Under the pieces are notes generated by a model that did not search any database, was not told the DNA's origin, and saw nothing but the letters and a program-made list of their open reading frames with translations. From assembly GCA_024277695.1 (NCBI GenBank), contig JAJRUR010000269.1, positions 1 to 5,880 on the forward strand: a stretch of 5,880 nucleotides of DNA. Direction: 5' to 3'. This stretch comes from Bacteroidota bacterium (GTDB taxonomy: Bacteria; Bacteroidota; Bacteroidia; Chitinophagales; Saprospiraceae). This document shows, in pieces, positions 1 to 5,880 of the stretch; position 1 is the first letter of the stretch, and each line of letters begins with the position of its first letter. A program made the translations under genes and the position numbers.

Positions 1-1721
1 CTAAAATACGTATAATCTTCGACGATGAGCTGGTCTTTGTTGTATCTGATGATCTCCATAACTTGGAGTCGTCTATTTTGAGCTAATCTCATTTCATCTT
101 CCAGTGACCAGTGTACCAATCCGAGATTATCTGTAGATTGACTAGATATTTTTTGGGCTATGGTAGTTAAGTTGGACTGAGATCTCGTATAGAAGTCCAC
201 CTCTGCACCGACTATGGGCTTGCCGGTGAGGCGATGAATTACTGCTATTTGCTTACTTTGATCCATCTTGCGATGGATGATCGCCATATCCGAAACTTGG
301 AACTTAGTCCAGTCCATACCTTGGTTTCGTCTCCGACGACTTTTGTTGCCGTCATGCAGCAATATCAAATAGGGTCCTGCCGGTAGTCCTTTTAGATTTA
401 GTGCCAGACTGTGGTTTTGATAGTCTTTTTGGTCCGGCATTTTGATCTTATAGTTGTTGATTATTTTGGCGGATGGTGGTAGTTTGAAATAACCACGATT
501 GTCATGGTATGGATCAAACCAATCTTCCGTACTAATTTGATAGACTTCTACGACTACGGAATGTTGATTTCGATAGTTGATCAAGATGGGGATGGACTGT
601 TCGATGGGCTGGATCAGATCGATCGAAAGGGCGAGAGATTCTTTCATAATAGAAGCGATCAGATTTTTGGCGGCACCATCGATCAGCGGACAATCCACTG
701 CCTGCTCGGCGAGTTCTACAGCTTTGGCAAAAGCCAATCGAAATTCTTCTTTTTTATCGTAGGGATAGCCTTGGCCTAGTTGTGCAAAATATTTAGCTTC
801 ATAGTAGATGTATACACAATCCAAATCCTGTTTGCCTGTGCGTGCTTTGCGCAAAGCATTCAAGTAGGCTGCGTCATCCGGAGCGAAGCTATAGATAAAA
901 GCCAGTCTTTCGGCATCGATGAGCGTAAAAGCCTTGGGGTTATTATGGAGCTGAGCTGATAGCCATTGTTGGTATAGTGTAGTGTTGATATAGTTATAGT
1001 CTGAAGGGTCTTCCGAGCTGATTTTTTGTTTGGCAAAAGCAGTTGCCGGCTTGTATAGTTGATCAAGTATCGGATCAAATACGCCGGTGGGTTTGTGTTG
1101 GAAGGGATTTTGTTTGAACAATTCTATGACCTTGGACATGATCGCATCATACAAACTGTAGGACCATTTGGTTTTGATCTTGCCTTCAAATAAAAGTTCA
1201 TAAGATTCGGCTTGGATTTTTTTGAGTTGGGGATCTTGGACAGCTTGCAGTAGATGGAAACGACCTCTTTGTTCGAGTTTGCTGATCGACCATGTGCGGA
1301 TATCATCCTCTTGGACTTGGAGCAATTCGGTACGATCTTGTAGTTTCCATCGATTGCGCTGATAGTATTGGATATAGGAGTGCCCTGCGAAGTAATGGAG
1401 GATGGATTTCATCGGTTGGGGAAATTTGTCTATCCCACTTTCAAATCGCAATATTTTTTTTGCCTCCCCTTCTTCTTCGATTTGGGCAGTCAGATTATTT
1501 TTATAGATATATGCTTTGATCCATTGTGGTTGATTTTGCTCTTTGGATGCTGTCTGATAGATCAGATCTACTTTGTCCAGTGCTGAGCGAACGAGTCCTT
1601 TTTGCGTCAAAGTCAGGACTTCTTTCCAAAGTTTATCATAGTCAGGAGGAGTCATGTCAGGAGTTTTTGAAGCCACACAAGCTGATAATAGGGGTATTAG
1701 AAACCAGAGTTTTAGAAACAT
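1..1721 (-). CDS. Alpha-2-macroglobulin family lipoprotein, N-terminal part (3' end outside window)
   Basis: An unbroken minus-strand frame of 573 codons runs from ATG 1719-1721 to the left edge without a stop, so the C-terminus is missing. An in-frame TAG at 1740-1742 with no other start between fixes this ATG. Residues 1-15 form a short lipoprotein signal ending in a lipobox (LSAC, Cys15), so the product should be lipid-anchored in the envelope. Residues 30-365 look largely helical, as in Bacteroidota members of the family. Beta-rich macroglobulin-like sequence follows: IPILINYRNQHSVVVEVYQI near 378-396, LKGLPAGPYLILL at 443-455, FQVSDMAII at 474-482 and TGKPIVGAEVDFY at 499-511, the last typical of the MG2 domain. 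Family members are usually well over 1500 residues and are thought to trap or inhibit foreign proteases in the periplasm or at the surface. The thioester and bait regions would lie outside the window, so activity cannot be judged. No pbpC partner is visible. Confidence 0.85.
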   Translation of the reverse strand, partial: MFLKLWFLIPLLSACVASKTPDMTPPDYDKLWKEVLTLTQKGLVRSALDKVDLIYQTASKEQNQPQWIKAYIYKNNLTAQIEEEGEAKKILRFESGIDKFPQPMKSILHYFAGHSYIQYYQRNRWKLQDRTELLQVQEDDIRTWSISKLEQRGRFHLLQAVQDPQLKKIQAESYELLFEGKIKTKWSYSLYDAIMSKVIELFKQNPFQHKPTGVFDPILDQLYKPATAFAKQKISSEDPSDYNYINTTLYQQWLSAQLHNNPKAFTLIDAERLAFIYSFAPDDAAYLNALRKARTGKQDLDCVYIYYEAKYFAQLGQGYPYDKKEEFRLAFAKAVELAEQAVDCPLIDGAAKNLIASIMKESLALSIDLIQPIEQSIPILINYRNQHSVVVEVYQISTEDWFDPYHDNRGYFKLPPSAKIINNYKIKMPDQKDYQNHSLALNLKGLPAGPYLILLHDGNKSRRRRNQGMDWTKFQVSDMAIIHRKMDQSKQIAVIHRLTGKPIVGAEVDFYTRSQSNLTTIAQKISSQSTDNLGLVHWSLEDEMRLAQNRRLQVMEIIRYNKDQLIVEDYTYF

Positions 1722-1759
1722 AATAGTTATTTCTTTTTTCTATAAGATGCAATTTTTGC

Positions 1760-1767
1760 CAAAATAA
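1760..1767 (-). promoter_or_regulatory. Weak -7-like box upstream of the macroglobulin gene
   Basis: On the minus strand this reads TTATTTTG, one mismatch from the Bacteroidota -7 consensus TAnnTTTG, about 38 bases before the ATG at 1721. No good TTG/TTTG -33 partner is seen at the usual distance. The 86-bp gap after the oxidoreductase gene is AT-rich and has no strong hairpin, so read-through from upstream is also possible. Confidence 0.2.
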
Positions 1768-1807
1768 CATAAAGCCTTCGATTATTTAATATAAAAATGT
1801 CTAAGGA

Positions 1808-2872
1808 TCAATAAAAGTTCTCTTTGAAACGATCTACAGATACATCTCTGAGCAAGGGCTGATCGTCCAAAAGATAATCACACATCTGCTGAGCAAAAAA
1901 AGGAATCAAGCTCGTTCCTTTGGTGCCAAATCCATTAAAGATATACATAGAGGGATGGTGCGGATGGTTACCTAAGAGTGGTCTTCTGTCTTTGACTGTC
2001 GGGCGTATGCCGCTCTTATGTACTAAAATGGTGTACGGTACTGCCAATACTCGATCGAGTCGATTTTTGAGCTCAAGATATTTTTTTTTCGTTGGCAGGT
2101 CGTAAGCATAATCCCACTGATAGCTCGCTCCCACCCAAAAGCGCTGCTCTCCTAAGGGTATCCACATTAGGTCGGCTTTGATAATTTTGTCTTGTGGCAG
2201 TTCAGCACATTTAATGATAAGCAATTCGCCTTTGGCAGGCAAAAAAGGAAGATATGAAAAGAAGGGATTGTGGATCGCTTTGTAGCCCTCTGCAAAGATT
2301 ATATGCTTGCACGATATCGTGTTATATATCCAACTGCCATGATTTTGATGGAGTTTTTGATATACAAAAGATTCCTGTCTATATGCCTTTAGGGCAATAA
2401 ACTCACTTCGTATAGCAGACAAAAAAAGCTGCGTGTCGAGTATAAAACTCTTATCGACAATGCCTACTCCCAGGTGATCGGATTTGATAAAAGCAAGTTT
2501 TCTATCCGGAAGATGCTGCATATAAGGTGTCCAGCCCCTACGTGCGGATCTAGCTAACCAATCGTTTTCTTCTCCGGCAGATTTGAAGATACGCCATACT
2601 TGCATATGATGGAGCAAAGACAGATTTAAGCGCTGTTCCAGTTGTTGGTAATATGGAACAGCAGCATCAAGCAGTTGGTCGATCATCCAAGACTTGACAA
2701 ATCGGCGCCCGGTGATAGGATGGACGAGTCCTGCAGCTTGGAGTGTAGAAGAGTAGATATTTGCATTGTCCAAGACGAGTACCTCACTGCCCCTTTGGAT
2801 CAACTTATCTGCCAAAACACTCCCTGCAAGTCCTTGTCCGATGATCAAATAGTCAACTATATTTTGTGGCAT
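1808..2872 (-). CDS. FAD-dependent oxidoreductase, DAO family (PF01266-like)
   Basis: This 354-residue protein has the dinucleotide-binding fold of D-amino-acid-oxidase-like flavoenzymes. The N-terminal strand and glycine loop (YLIIGQGLAG, residues 8-17; GxGxxG at 12-17) is followed by an acidic residue ending the second strand (VLVLD, Asp35), which normally binds the FAD adenosine ribose. A family-typical AAGLVHPITGRR follows at 46-57. The C-terminal FAD-contact segment is also clear: SGIRPT (287-292), RPLLG (297-301) and NGFGTKG (313-319). Relatives include glycine oxidase and the C-terminal oxidase half of MnmC, but length and motifs do not settle a substrate; an amine or amino acid is a guess. 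No signal peptide or membrane segment is seen, so it is probably cytosolic. It starts 6 bp after the YjbR-like gene stops, so the two are very likely one transcript with this gene second. Confidence 0.85.
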   Translation of the reverse strand: MPQNIVDYLIIGQGLAGSVLADKLIQRGSEVLVLDNANIYSSTLQAAGLVHPITGRRFVKSWMIDQLLDAAVPYYQQLEQRLNLSLLHHMQVWRIFKSAGEENDWLARSARRGWTPYMQHLPDRKLAFIKSDHLGVGIVDKSFILDTQLFLSAIRSEFIALKAYRQESFVYQKLHQNHGSWIYNTISCKHIIFAEGYKAIHNPFFSYLPFLPAKGELLIIKCAELPQDKIIKADLMWIPLGEQRFWVGASYQWDYAYDLPTKKKYLELKNRLDRVLAVPYTILVHKSGIRPTVKDRRPLLGNHPHHPSMYIFNGFGTKGTSLIPFFAQQMCDYLLDDQPLLRDVSVDRFKENFY

Positions 2873-2878
2873 ATCGGT

Positions 2879-3238
2879 CTATAATGTGTCTAAGTGCAAA
2901 CGGTCTGACTTTTTGAGTTTGGCTACTACTAATTCGTAAGATTGATCTATCAGTTGATAGATGAGCTCGTCGGTTATATCTCCACCTTGGCACCGGACAG
3001 TAATCCAATGTATTTTATTCATGTGATAGCCGGGATGTATTGCTGCATATTGCTCACGGAGTTGTACAGCCCATTCGGGATCGCACTTGAGATTGATACG
3101 CAGTTCTTCTTGGTCGATATCGGTTATTGCAAAGATTTTGCCCATTACTTTGAGTGCTAAAGTGGTTTCGTCAAAAGGGAATGTCTCTTGGACTGCTTTC
3201 TTTGATGTACAATAATCTATGAAGGTGTCTAAGTTCAT
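2879..3238 (-). CDS. MmcQ/YjbR family protein (PF04237-like)
   Basis: This 119-residue protein matches the small MmcQ/YjbR family in length and sequence. Diagnostic stretches are FPFDETTLALKVMGK (20-34), INLKCDP (48-54), PGYHMNKIHW (69-78) and LIDQSYELVV (96-105). The family has a CyaY-like alpha/beta fold and is often annotated as DNA-binding, but its biochemical role is poorly defined, so no specific function is assigned. There is no signal peptide; it should be cytosolic. The ATG at 3236-3238 gives the family's usual N-terminus (MNLDTFIDYCTSKKAVQETF). It is the first gene of a likely pair with the FAD oxidoreductase, 6 bp downstream, and is divergent from the membrane glycosyltransferase gene. 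A -7-like box ends 4 bases before the ATG, suggesting a very short leader or none. Confidence 0.88.
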   Translation of the reverse strand: MNLDTFIDYCTSKKAVQETFPFDETTLALKVMGKIFAITDIDQEELRINLKCDPEWAVQLREQYAAIHPGYHMNKIHWITVRCQGGDITDELIYQLIDQSYELVVAKLKKSDRLHLDTL

Positions 3239-3242
3239 CGGG

Positions 3243-3250
3243 TAAAGGTA
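3243..3250 (-). promoter_or_regulatory. Putative -7 box for the YjbR-like/FAD oxidoreductase pair
   Basis: Read on the minus strand this is TACCTTTA, seven of eight positions matching Bacteroidota TAnnTTTG. Only four bases (CCCG) separate it from the ATG. If it works as a promoter, transcription would start at or next to the start codon. A clear -33 TTG is not found 17-23 bases upstream, which lowers confidence. Confidence 0.35.
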
Positions 3251-3306
3251 CGGCAGAATTTATTGAATATACATATTATAAATCAAAAGGACGAATGCAG
3301 AAAGAT

Positions 3307-3314
3307 TATCTTTA
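3307..3314 (+). promoter_or_regulatory. Putative -7 box for the GT-C glycosyltransferase gene
   Basis: This reads TATCTTTA, matching TAnnTTTG except for the last base, and is followed by CGCAC and then ATG 3320. The geometry mirrors the box before the divergent YjbR-like gene. It supports ATG 3320 over the in-frame TTG at 3263, which would lie upstream of this promoter. No clear -33 element is visible. Confidence 0.35.
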
Positions 3315-3319
3315 CGCAC

Positions 3320-4792
3320 ATGAAAGGACAGCATGCGCAATTCTGGATGTTGACAGTTAGTCATTTTATACTATCCCTGAGTATCTCTCCGTGGATTACT
3401 CCATTGAGTTATAACAGTGAGATAACTCGATACTTTGCGATGGTAATCCACGAGGGGGGTGTACCATACAAAGAAGTCTTTGATCATAAGCCACTACTGT
3501 TGTACCAAATGGCATCTTGGTTTCATGATTTGGGGCCTTGGGGACTTTGGTTGATGATCAGTTTGTGCGTATGGATAGCTGCTTTATTTGCCTATCGAAT
3601 GATGCGTAAGTATATTGATGAATATTCCATCCTACCGGCATTGTTTTTTGTATTTATAATGCATTTTATTGCACTCTATCATACTGTAGAAGAGAGTCGT
3701 ACTATATCGGGTTCGATGATATTCATAGTTTATTTTTCATTAATGATCGAACGCGCATTTTGGAGAAATATACTTATCGGGTTCTTAGCAGCGGCCATTT
3801 TTTTGATGATACCAAATGAGTTGTTCGCCGTAGCACCTGTAGCGGTATTTTCGTGGATGTATGATAGGAAGTACAATCAATTACAGCTAGATATACAAGG
3901 TCTTATAAAGCATTTGTCCCAACAGTTGCTCGGTGTTTTTCTGATATTTGTGCCGAGTGGTATTTATTTGTGGGTACATGCGATTATACCGGAGTTTTGG
4001 CGCGATGCATTTGTCTATAATTTTGATGTATATTTAAAACAGATCAGTTGGGCAGATCGTTGGGCAGCTTTTCGCTATATTTTTTTGAACTTCAAGACGC
4101 TCATCTTGAGTGCGCCCATACTATTGGCGATGATTTATAGCTTGGTACGATTTGATGAGATTAGAAAGAATCGATTATTTATCGTGGCAGTTCTTATCAC
4201 TTTTATTCAGCTATATAACACACTTAAATCCGGGATGCATTTTTATTATTACTTATATAGTTTTCTGCCCTTAAGCGCTATTTTTTTGTTCTTATTATTA
4301 CAAAGATTTAAGTCAAACGACTTGGTCAAGAAAAGTTATGGAGTGGGATTGGGAGTCATAGGGTTCACGATATTGGCTTATGCCGGTTATCGATTAGTAC
4401 ACTCGCCAGGTGGTTACCGGCTTCCATCTTTTACGCATAGGATACAATCTGTGACCAATCAACGCGGGCAGCTGTATGTATTCAGAAATACGCGCTACAT
4501 GGCTACCAATACTGCGCTCAACATCATCGCTCCATCGCGATATTTTTTTACACATCAATGGAATAGACGACCTCATTATGATCCGGACGGCAAAATATTC
4601 GAATCTATCCTTGCGGATATCGAATCGCACCAAACGCGTTTTATTATAGATTTTTCCAGCCACCGCCCGCTGAATCGTCAGCAACTCCAAAAACAATGGG
4701 ACGATTACGTCTCTAGCCACTATATCGAAGTAGATCACGATCCAAAGATCGGGGCTGTTTTACTCGAACGCATTGCACCCAATGATCGATGA
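3320..4792 (+). CDS. GT-C fold membrane glycosyltransferase (GT39/ArnT-like)
   Basis: From ATG 3320 this encodes 490 residues. An in-frame TTG at 3263 would add 19 polar residues before the first membrane helix and looks less likely. About ten hydrophobic segments are visible, roughly at 8-27, 73-93, 103-121, 131-145, 150-180 (perhaps two), 201-222, 258-277, 285-300, 309-328 and 340-360. A soluble C-terminal domain follows (361-490). The first extracytoplasmic loop carries the GT-C pattern: an acidic residue (Glu34 in YNSE, where many members have DE), then GGVPYKEVFDHKPLLLY (46-62). HFYYYLYSFLPL (307-318) resembles the later conserved helix start. Such enzymes move a sugar from a polyprenyl-phosphate carrier onto protein or lipid outside the cytoplasmic membrane. 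Donor and acceptor cannot be told, and no glycan cluster accompanies it. It is a single gene, with noncoding sequence after it. Confidence 0.75.
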   Translation: MKGQHAQFWMLTVSHFILSLSISPWITPLSYNSEITRYFAMVIHEGGVPYKEVFDHKPLLLYQMASWFHDLGPWGLWLMISLCVWIAALFAYRMMRKYIDEYSILPALFFVFIMHFIALYHTVEESRTISGSMIFIVYFSLMIERAFWRNILIGFLAAAIFLMIPNELFAVAPVAVFSWMYDRKYNQLQLDIQGLIKHLSQQLLGVFLIFVPSGIYLWVHAIIPEFWRDAFVYNFDVYLKQISWADRWAAFRYIFLNFKTLILSAPILLAMIYSLVRFDEIRKNRLFIVAVLITFIQLYNTLKSGMHFYYYLYSFLPLSAIFLFLLLQRFKSNDLVKKSYGVGLGVIGFTILAYAGYRLVHSPGGYRLPSFTHRIQSVTNQRGQLYVFRNTRYMATNTALNIIAPSRYFFTHQWNRRPHYDPDGKIFESILADIESHQTRFIIDFSSHRPLNRQQLQKQWDDYVSSHYIEVDHDPKIGAVLLERIAPNDR

Positions 4793-5058
4793 GAGTGCCT
4801 ACAAAGTTTAGTTATTTATGCAAGTTTCGGTAGTCACAAAATATAAAAAAAGGAGTTATGTAAGAAATAATTAACTGAACTTCGGTTCATCGTAGGTATG
4901 AACAAAAAAACATTTCTCCATGTAATAGACAAATAAGATCAATATCACCACTGGCTACTTTGTATCTTTTTGACCAACTCAACAAGTTTTTAAGGAGTTT
5001 TCTGTCAGATTATTTATTGTGTTTCGTATTATTCCTGAAATATATTTGGTTTATGCAA
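4793..5058. other. Intergenic region without a supported gene
   Basis: AT-rich sequence after the glycosyltransferase stop. An imperfect inverted repeat (4795-4802 with 4830-4837, 7 of 8 paired, 27-base loop) lies just past the stop but is followed by an A-rich rather than T-rich run, so it is a poor terminator candidate. Two small overlapping hairpins occur at 4877-4903. A minus-strand open stretch of about 36 codons around 4890-5000 has no ATG at its head and resembles nothing recognised. Confidence 0.6.
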
Positions 5059-5071
5059 TGAACATATTTTA

Positions 5072-5093
5072 CAGGTCGCCCCGCTGGGGCTTT
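5072..5093 (+). repeat. Direct repeat, copy 1 (22 bp, contains hairpin and T-run)
   Basis: Identical over 22 bases to 5122-5143, at an exact 50-bp offset. It begins CAGGTCGC and contains the 5-bp stem, 3-base loop hairpin at 5078-5090, then TTTTG. The hairpin plus T-run looks like a weak intrinsic terminator on the plus strand, but it is about 280 bp past the glycosyltransferase stop. Confidence 0.8.
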
Positions 5094-5121
5094 TGTTTCT
5101 TTATCCTGTTCATTCTACAAG

Positions 5122-5143
5122 CAGGTCGCCCCGCTGGGGCTTT
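5122..5143 (+). repeat. Direct repeat, copy 2 (22 bp)
   Basis: Second exact copy of the 22-bp repeat at 5072-5093. Its hairpin (5128-5140) is followed by TTTAG, a shorter T-run. The flanking bases between the copies are only loosely alike, so only this core is conserved. Confidence 0.8.
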
Positions 5144-5344
5144 AGCTGCATTAAGCTATTTTATCATCTGCTCCGGAGGAGCAAACGGATTGTAGTATCA
5201 CCATAGGTACAAATATTGATGTAGCGCCGTAGTGCGACCTGTTCACCGTTTCTATCAAGCTATCCACTCAAATAAATATTTTTCAGTGCAATCCATATCC
5301 TATTTTTTAAGAAAGTGGATTTATTGGATCTCCGTCCATCGATT

Positions 5345-5665
5345 TTAACTACCGGAACTTGAATTATTTATATGTTCTAACGGCTCTTTGTCCTTGGTAG
5401 AAAAAGCTAAACTATCTTCATTATTGGCAGATTGATTTTTTGGTAAGATAATCATCATCAGTTCCTTATGGACTCTACCCTTACACTTGAGGCAATATTC
5501 CAAATTAGTATCTGCTTCAGTTACAGTAATGACAGGACCACCATTTACAATATCTGCATGCTCTAAGTGCGTATTAATAGCACCATACAACTCTCCATAC
5601 ACTATAGGCTTATCGCACAGACCGCAATAAGTAAATATACTATTATCGTTTATTGAGTTTTCCAT
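5345..5665 (-). CDS. Small unrecognised protein with two CxxC pairs (putative zinc-binding)
   Basis: From ATG 5663-5665 this encodes 106 residues. I do not recognise the family. CGLC (Cys14, Cys17) and CLKC (Cys58, Cys61) are 40 residues apart, the spacing expected of two knuckles binding one zinc ion, with His33, His36 and His66 nearby as alternative ligands. The middle (GGPVITVTEADTN, 42-54) looks like beta strands, and the tail after about residue 76 is polar and low in complexity, probably disordered. No signal peptide is seen with the ATG start. An in-frame TTG at 5740 would give 131 residues with an added lysine-rich helical segment; an in-frame stop at 5756-5758 limits any longer form. 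The gene is more AT-rich than its neighbours and stands alone between the hairpin array and noncoding DNA, which could mean recent acquisition. A zinc role is inference from the cysteines only. Confidence 0.6.
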   Translation of the reverse strand: MENSINDNSIFTYCGLCDKPIVYGELYGAINTHLEHADIVNGGPVITVTEADTNLEYCLKCKGRVHKELMMIILPKNQSANNEDSLAFSTKDKEPLEHINNSSSGS

Positions 5666-5880
5666 TAGATAATTAATTAAATGAATAAAAAGTTTTTTCC
5701 ATGTATTATAATGCAAAATCTTTTTTTGAAGTTCCTCCAAACGGATGACAAATGCCTATCTTTTTTTGTGAAGACAATAAAAAAACTGACGTCCTGCGAA
5801 GTGCACAGACTCAGAAATACTTTCCGACTTAGATATGGTTACACTTCGTACAACTCTTAGTTAGATACCAGTTGTACACA

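Larger units (their letters stand above)
5059..5245. repeat. Array of small GC-rich hairpins bounded by inverted repeats (REP-like)
   Basis: Four short GC-rich hairpins sit in otherwise AT-rich intergenic DNA. Two are identical, GCCCC-GCT-GGGGC at 5078-5090 and 5128-5140. The third is GCTCC-GGA-GGAGC at 5170-5182, and the fourth, degenerate, is GCGC-CGTA-GTGC at 5224-5235. The array starts with ACAGGTCGC (5071-5079) and ends with its exact reverse complement GCGACCTGT (5234-5242). CCTGTTCA occurs both at 5105-5112 and 5238-5245, and TGAACA at 5059-5064 mirrors the TGTTCA at the end. The layout suggests two related units, about 5059-5112 and 5121-5245. It resembles dispersed, non-autonomous palindromic elements of the REP/MITE kind; no transposase is present here, so mobility is inference. 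Confidence 0.65.

Noticed and set aside
504..1723. Several plus- and minus-strand open frames of 60-91 codons
   Set aside because: All overlap the continuous macroglobulin-family frame on the minus strand and are out of frame with it; their translations show no family features.
3263..3319. TTG start giving a 19-residue extension of the glycosyltransferase
   Set aside because: The added residues are polar, precede the first membrane helix, and would lie upstream of the promoter-like box at 3307-3314; ATG 3320 is a better start.
4394..4738. 114-codon minus-strand open frame
   Set aside because: It lies wholly inside the glycosyltransferase gene on the opposite strand and has no recognisable domain; the plus-strand protein explains the sequence.
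4848..4863. AAAGGAG followed by ATGTAA, a start codon directly followed by a stop
   Set aside because: It encodes only a start and a stop, and Bacteroidota generally do not rely on Shine-Dalgarno sites, so it is probably chance in A-rich DNA.
5072..5143. Two identical repeats 50 bp apart, considered as a CRISPR array
   Set aside because: There are only two exact copies, no third at the same period, the 22-bp unit is a hairpin with a T-run, and no cas genes are present; a REP-like repeat fits better.
5262..5320. ATCCACT/AGTGGAT inverted repeat downstream of the small CxxC gene, considered as its terminator
   Set aside because: The 7-bp arms are 45 bases apart with no following T-run on the minus strand, so it is a poor terminator.
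5829..5879. Minus-strand open stretch ending ...SCTKCNHI-stop, which might be the C-terminus of a gene beyond the right edge
   Set aside because: Only 16 codons are visible and the CxxC may be chance; the partial frame cannot be supported without more sequence.

Overview
The window most likely comes from a Bacteroidota chromosome, possibly a Saprospiria-like lineage. This rests on four points: an AT-leaning genome with no convincing Shine-Dalgarno sequences, promoter-like boxes close to the Bacteroidota TAnnTTTG -7 element, a long lipoprotein of the Bacteroidota alpha-2-macroglobulin type, and a YjbR/MmcQ protein of the form common in that phylum. The lineage call is inference from protein style; no marker gene is present.

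Layout. Positions 1-1721 (minus strand) hold the N-terminal 573 codons of a large alpha-2-macroglobulin-family lipoprotein that runs off the left edge. Positions 1808-3238 (minus) hold a two-gene unit: a YjbR/MmcQ-like protein followed, after 6 bp, by a DAO-family FAD oxidoreductase. Positions 3239-3319 are a short divergent promoter region with near-identical -7-like boxes facing both ways. Positions 3320-4792 (plus) encode a GT-C-type polytopic membrane glycosyltransferase. Positions 4793-5344 are noncoding; their right half carries an array of small GC-rich hairpins bounded by an inverted repeat. Positions 5345-5665 (minus; possibly starting at 5740) encode an unrecognised small protein with two CxxC pairs. 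The last 140 bases hold no supported gene.

How the parts fit. The three left-hand minus-strand genes could be co-transcribed, but the 86-bp gap before the macroglobulin gene leaves room for its own promoter. The products (surface lipoprotein, flavoenzyme, small cytosolic protein, membrane glycosyltransferase) do not form an obvious pathway, and nothing here is a clear defence, secretion or mobile system. The least explained items are the hairpin array at 5059-5245 and the orphan CxxC protein beside it.
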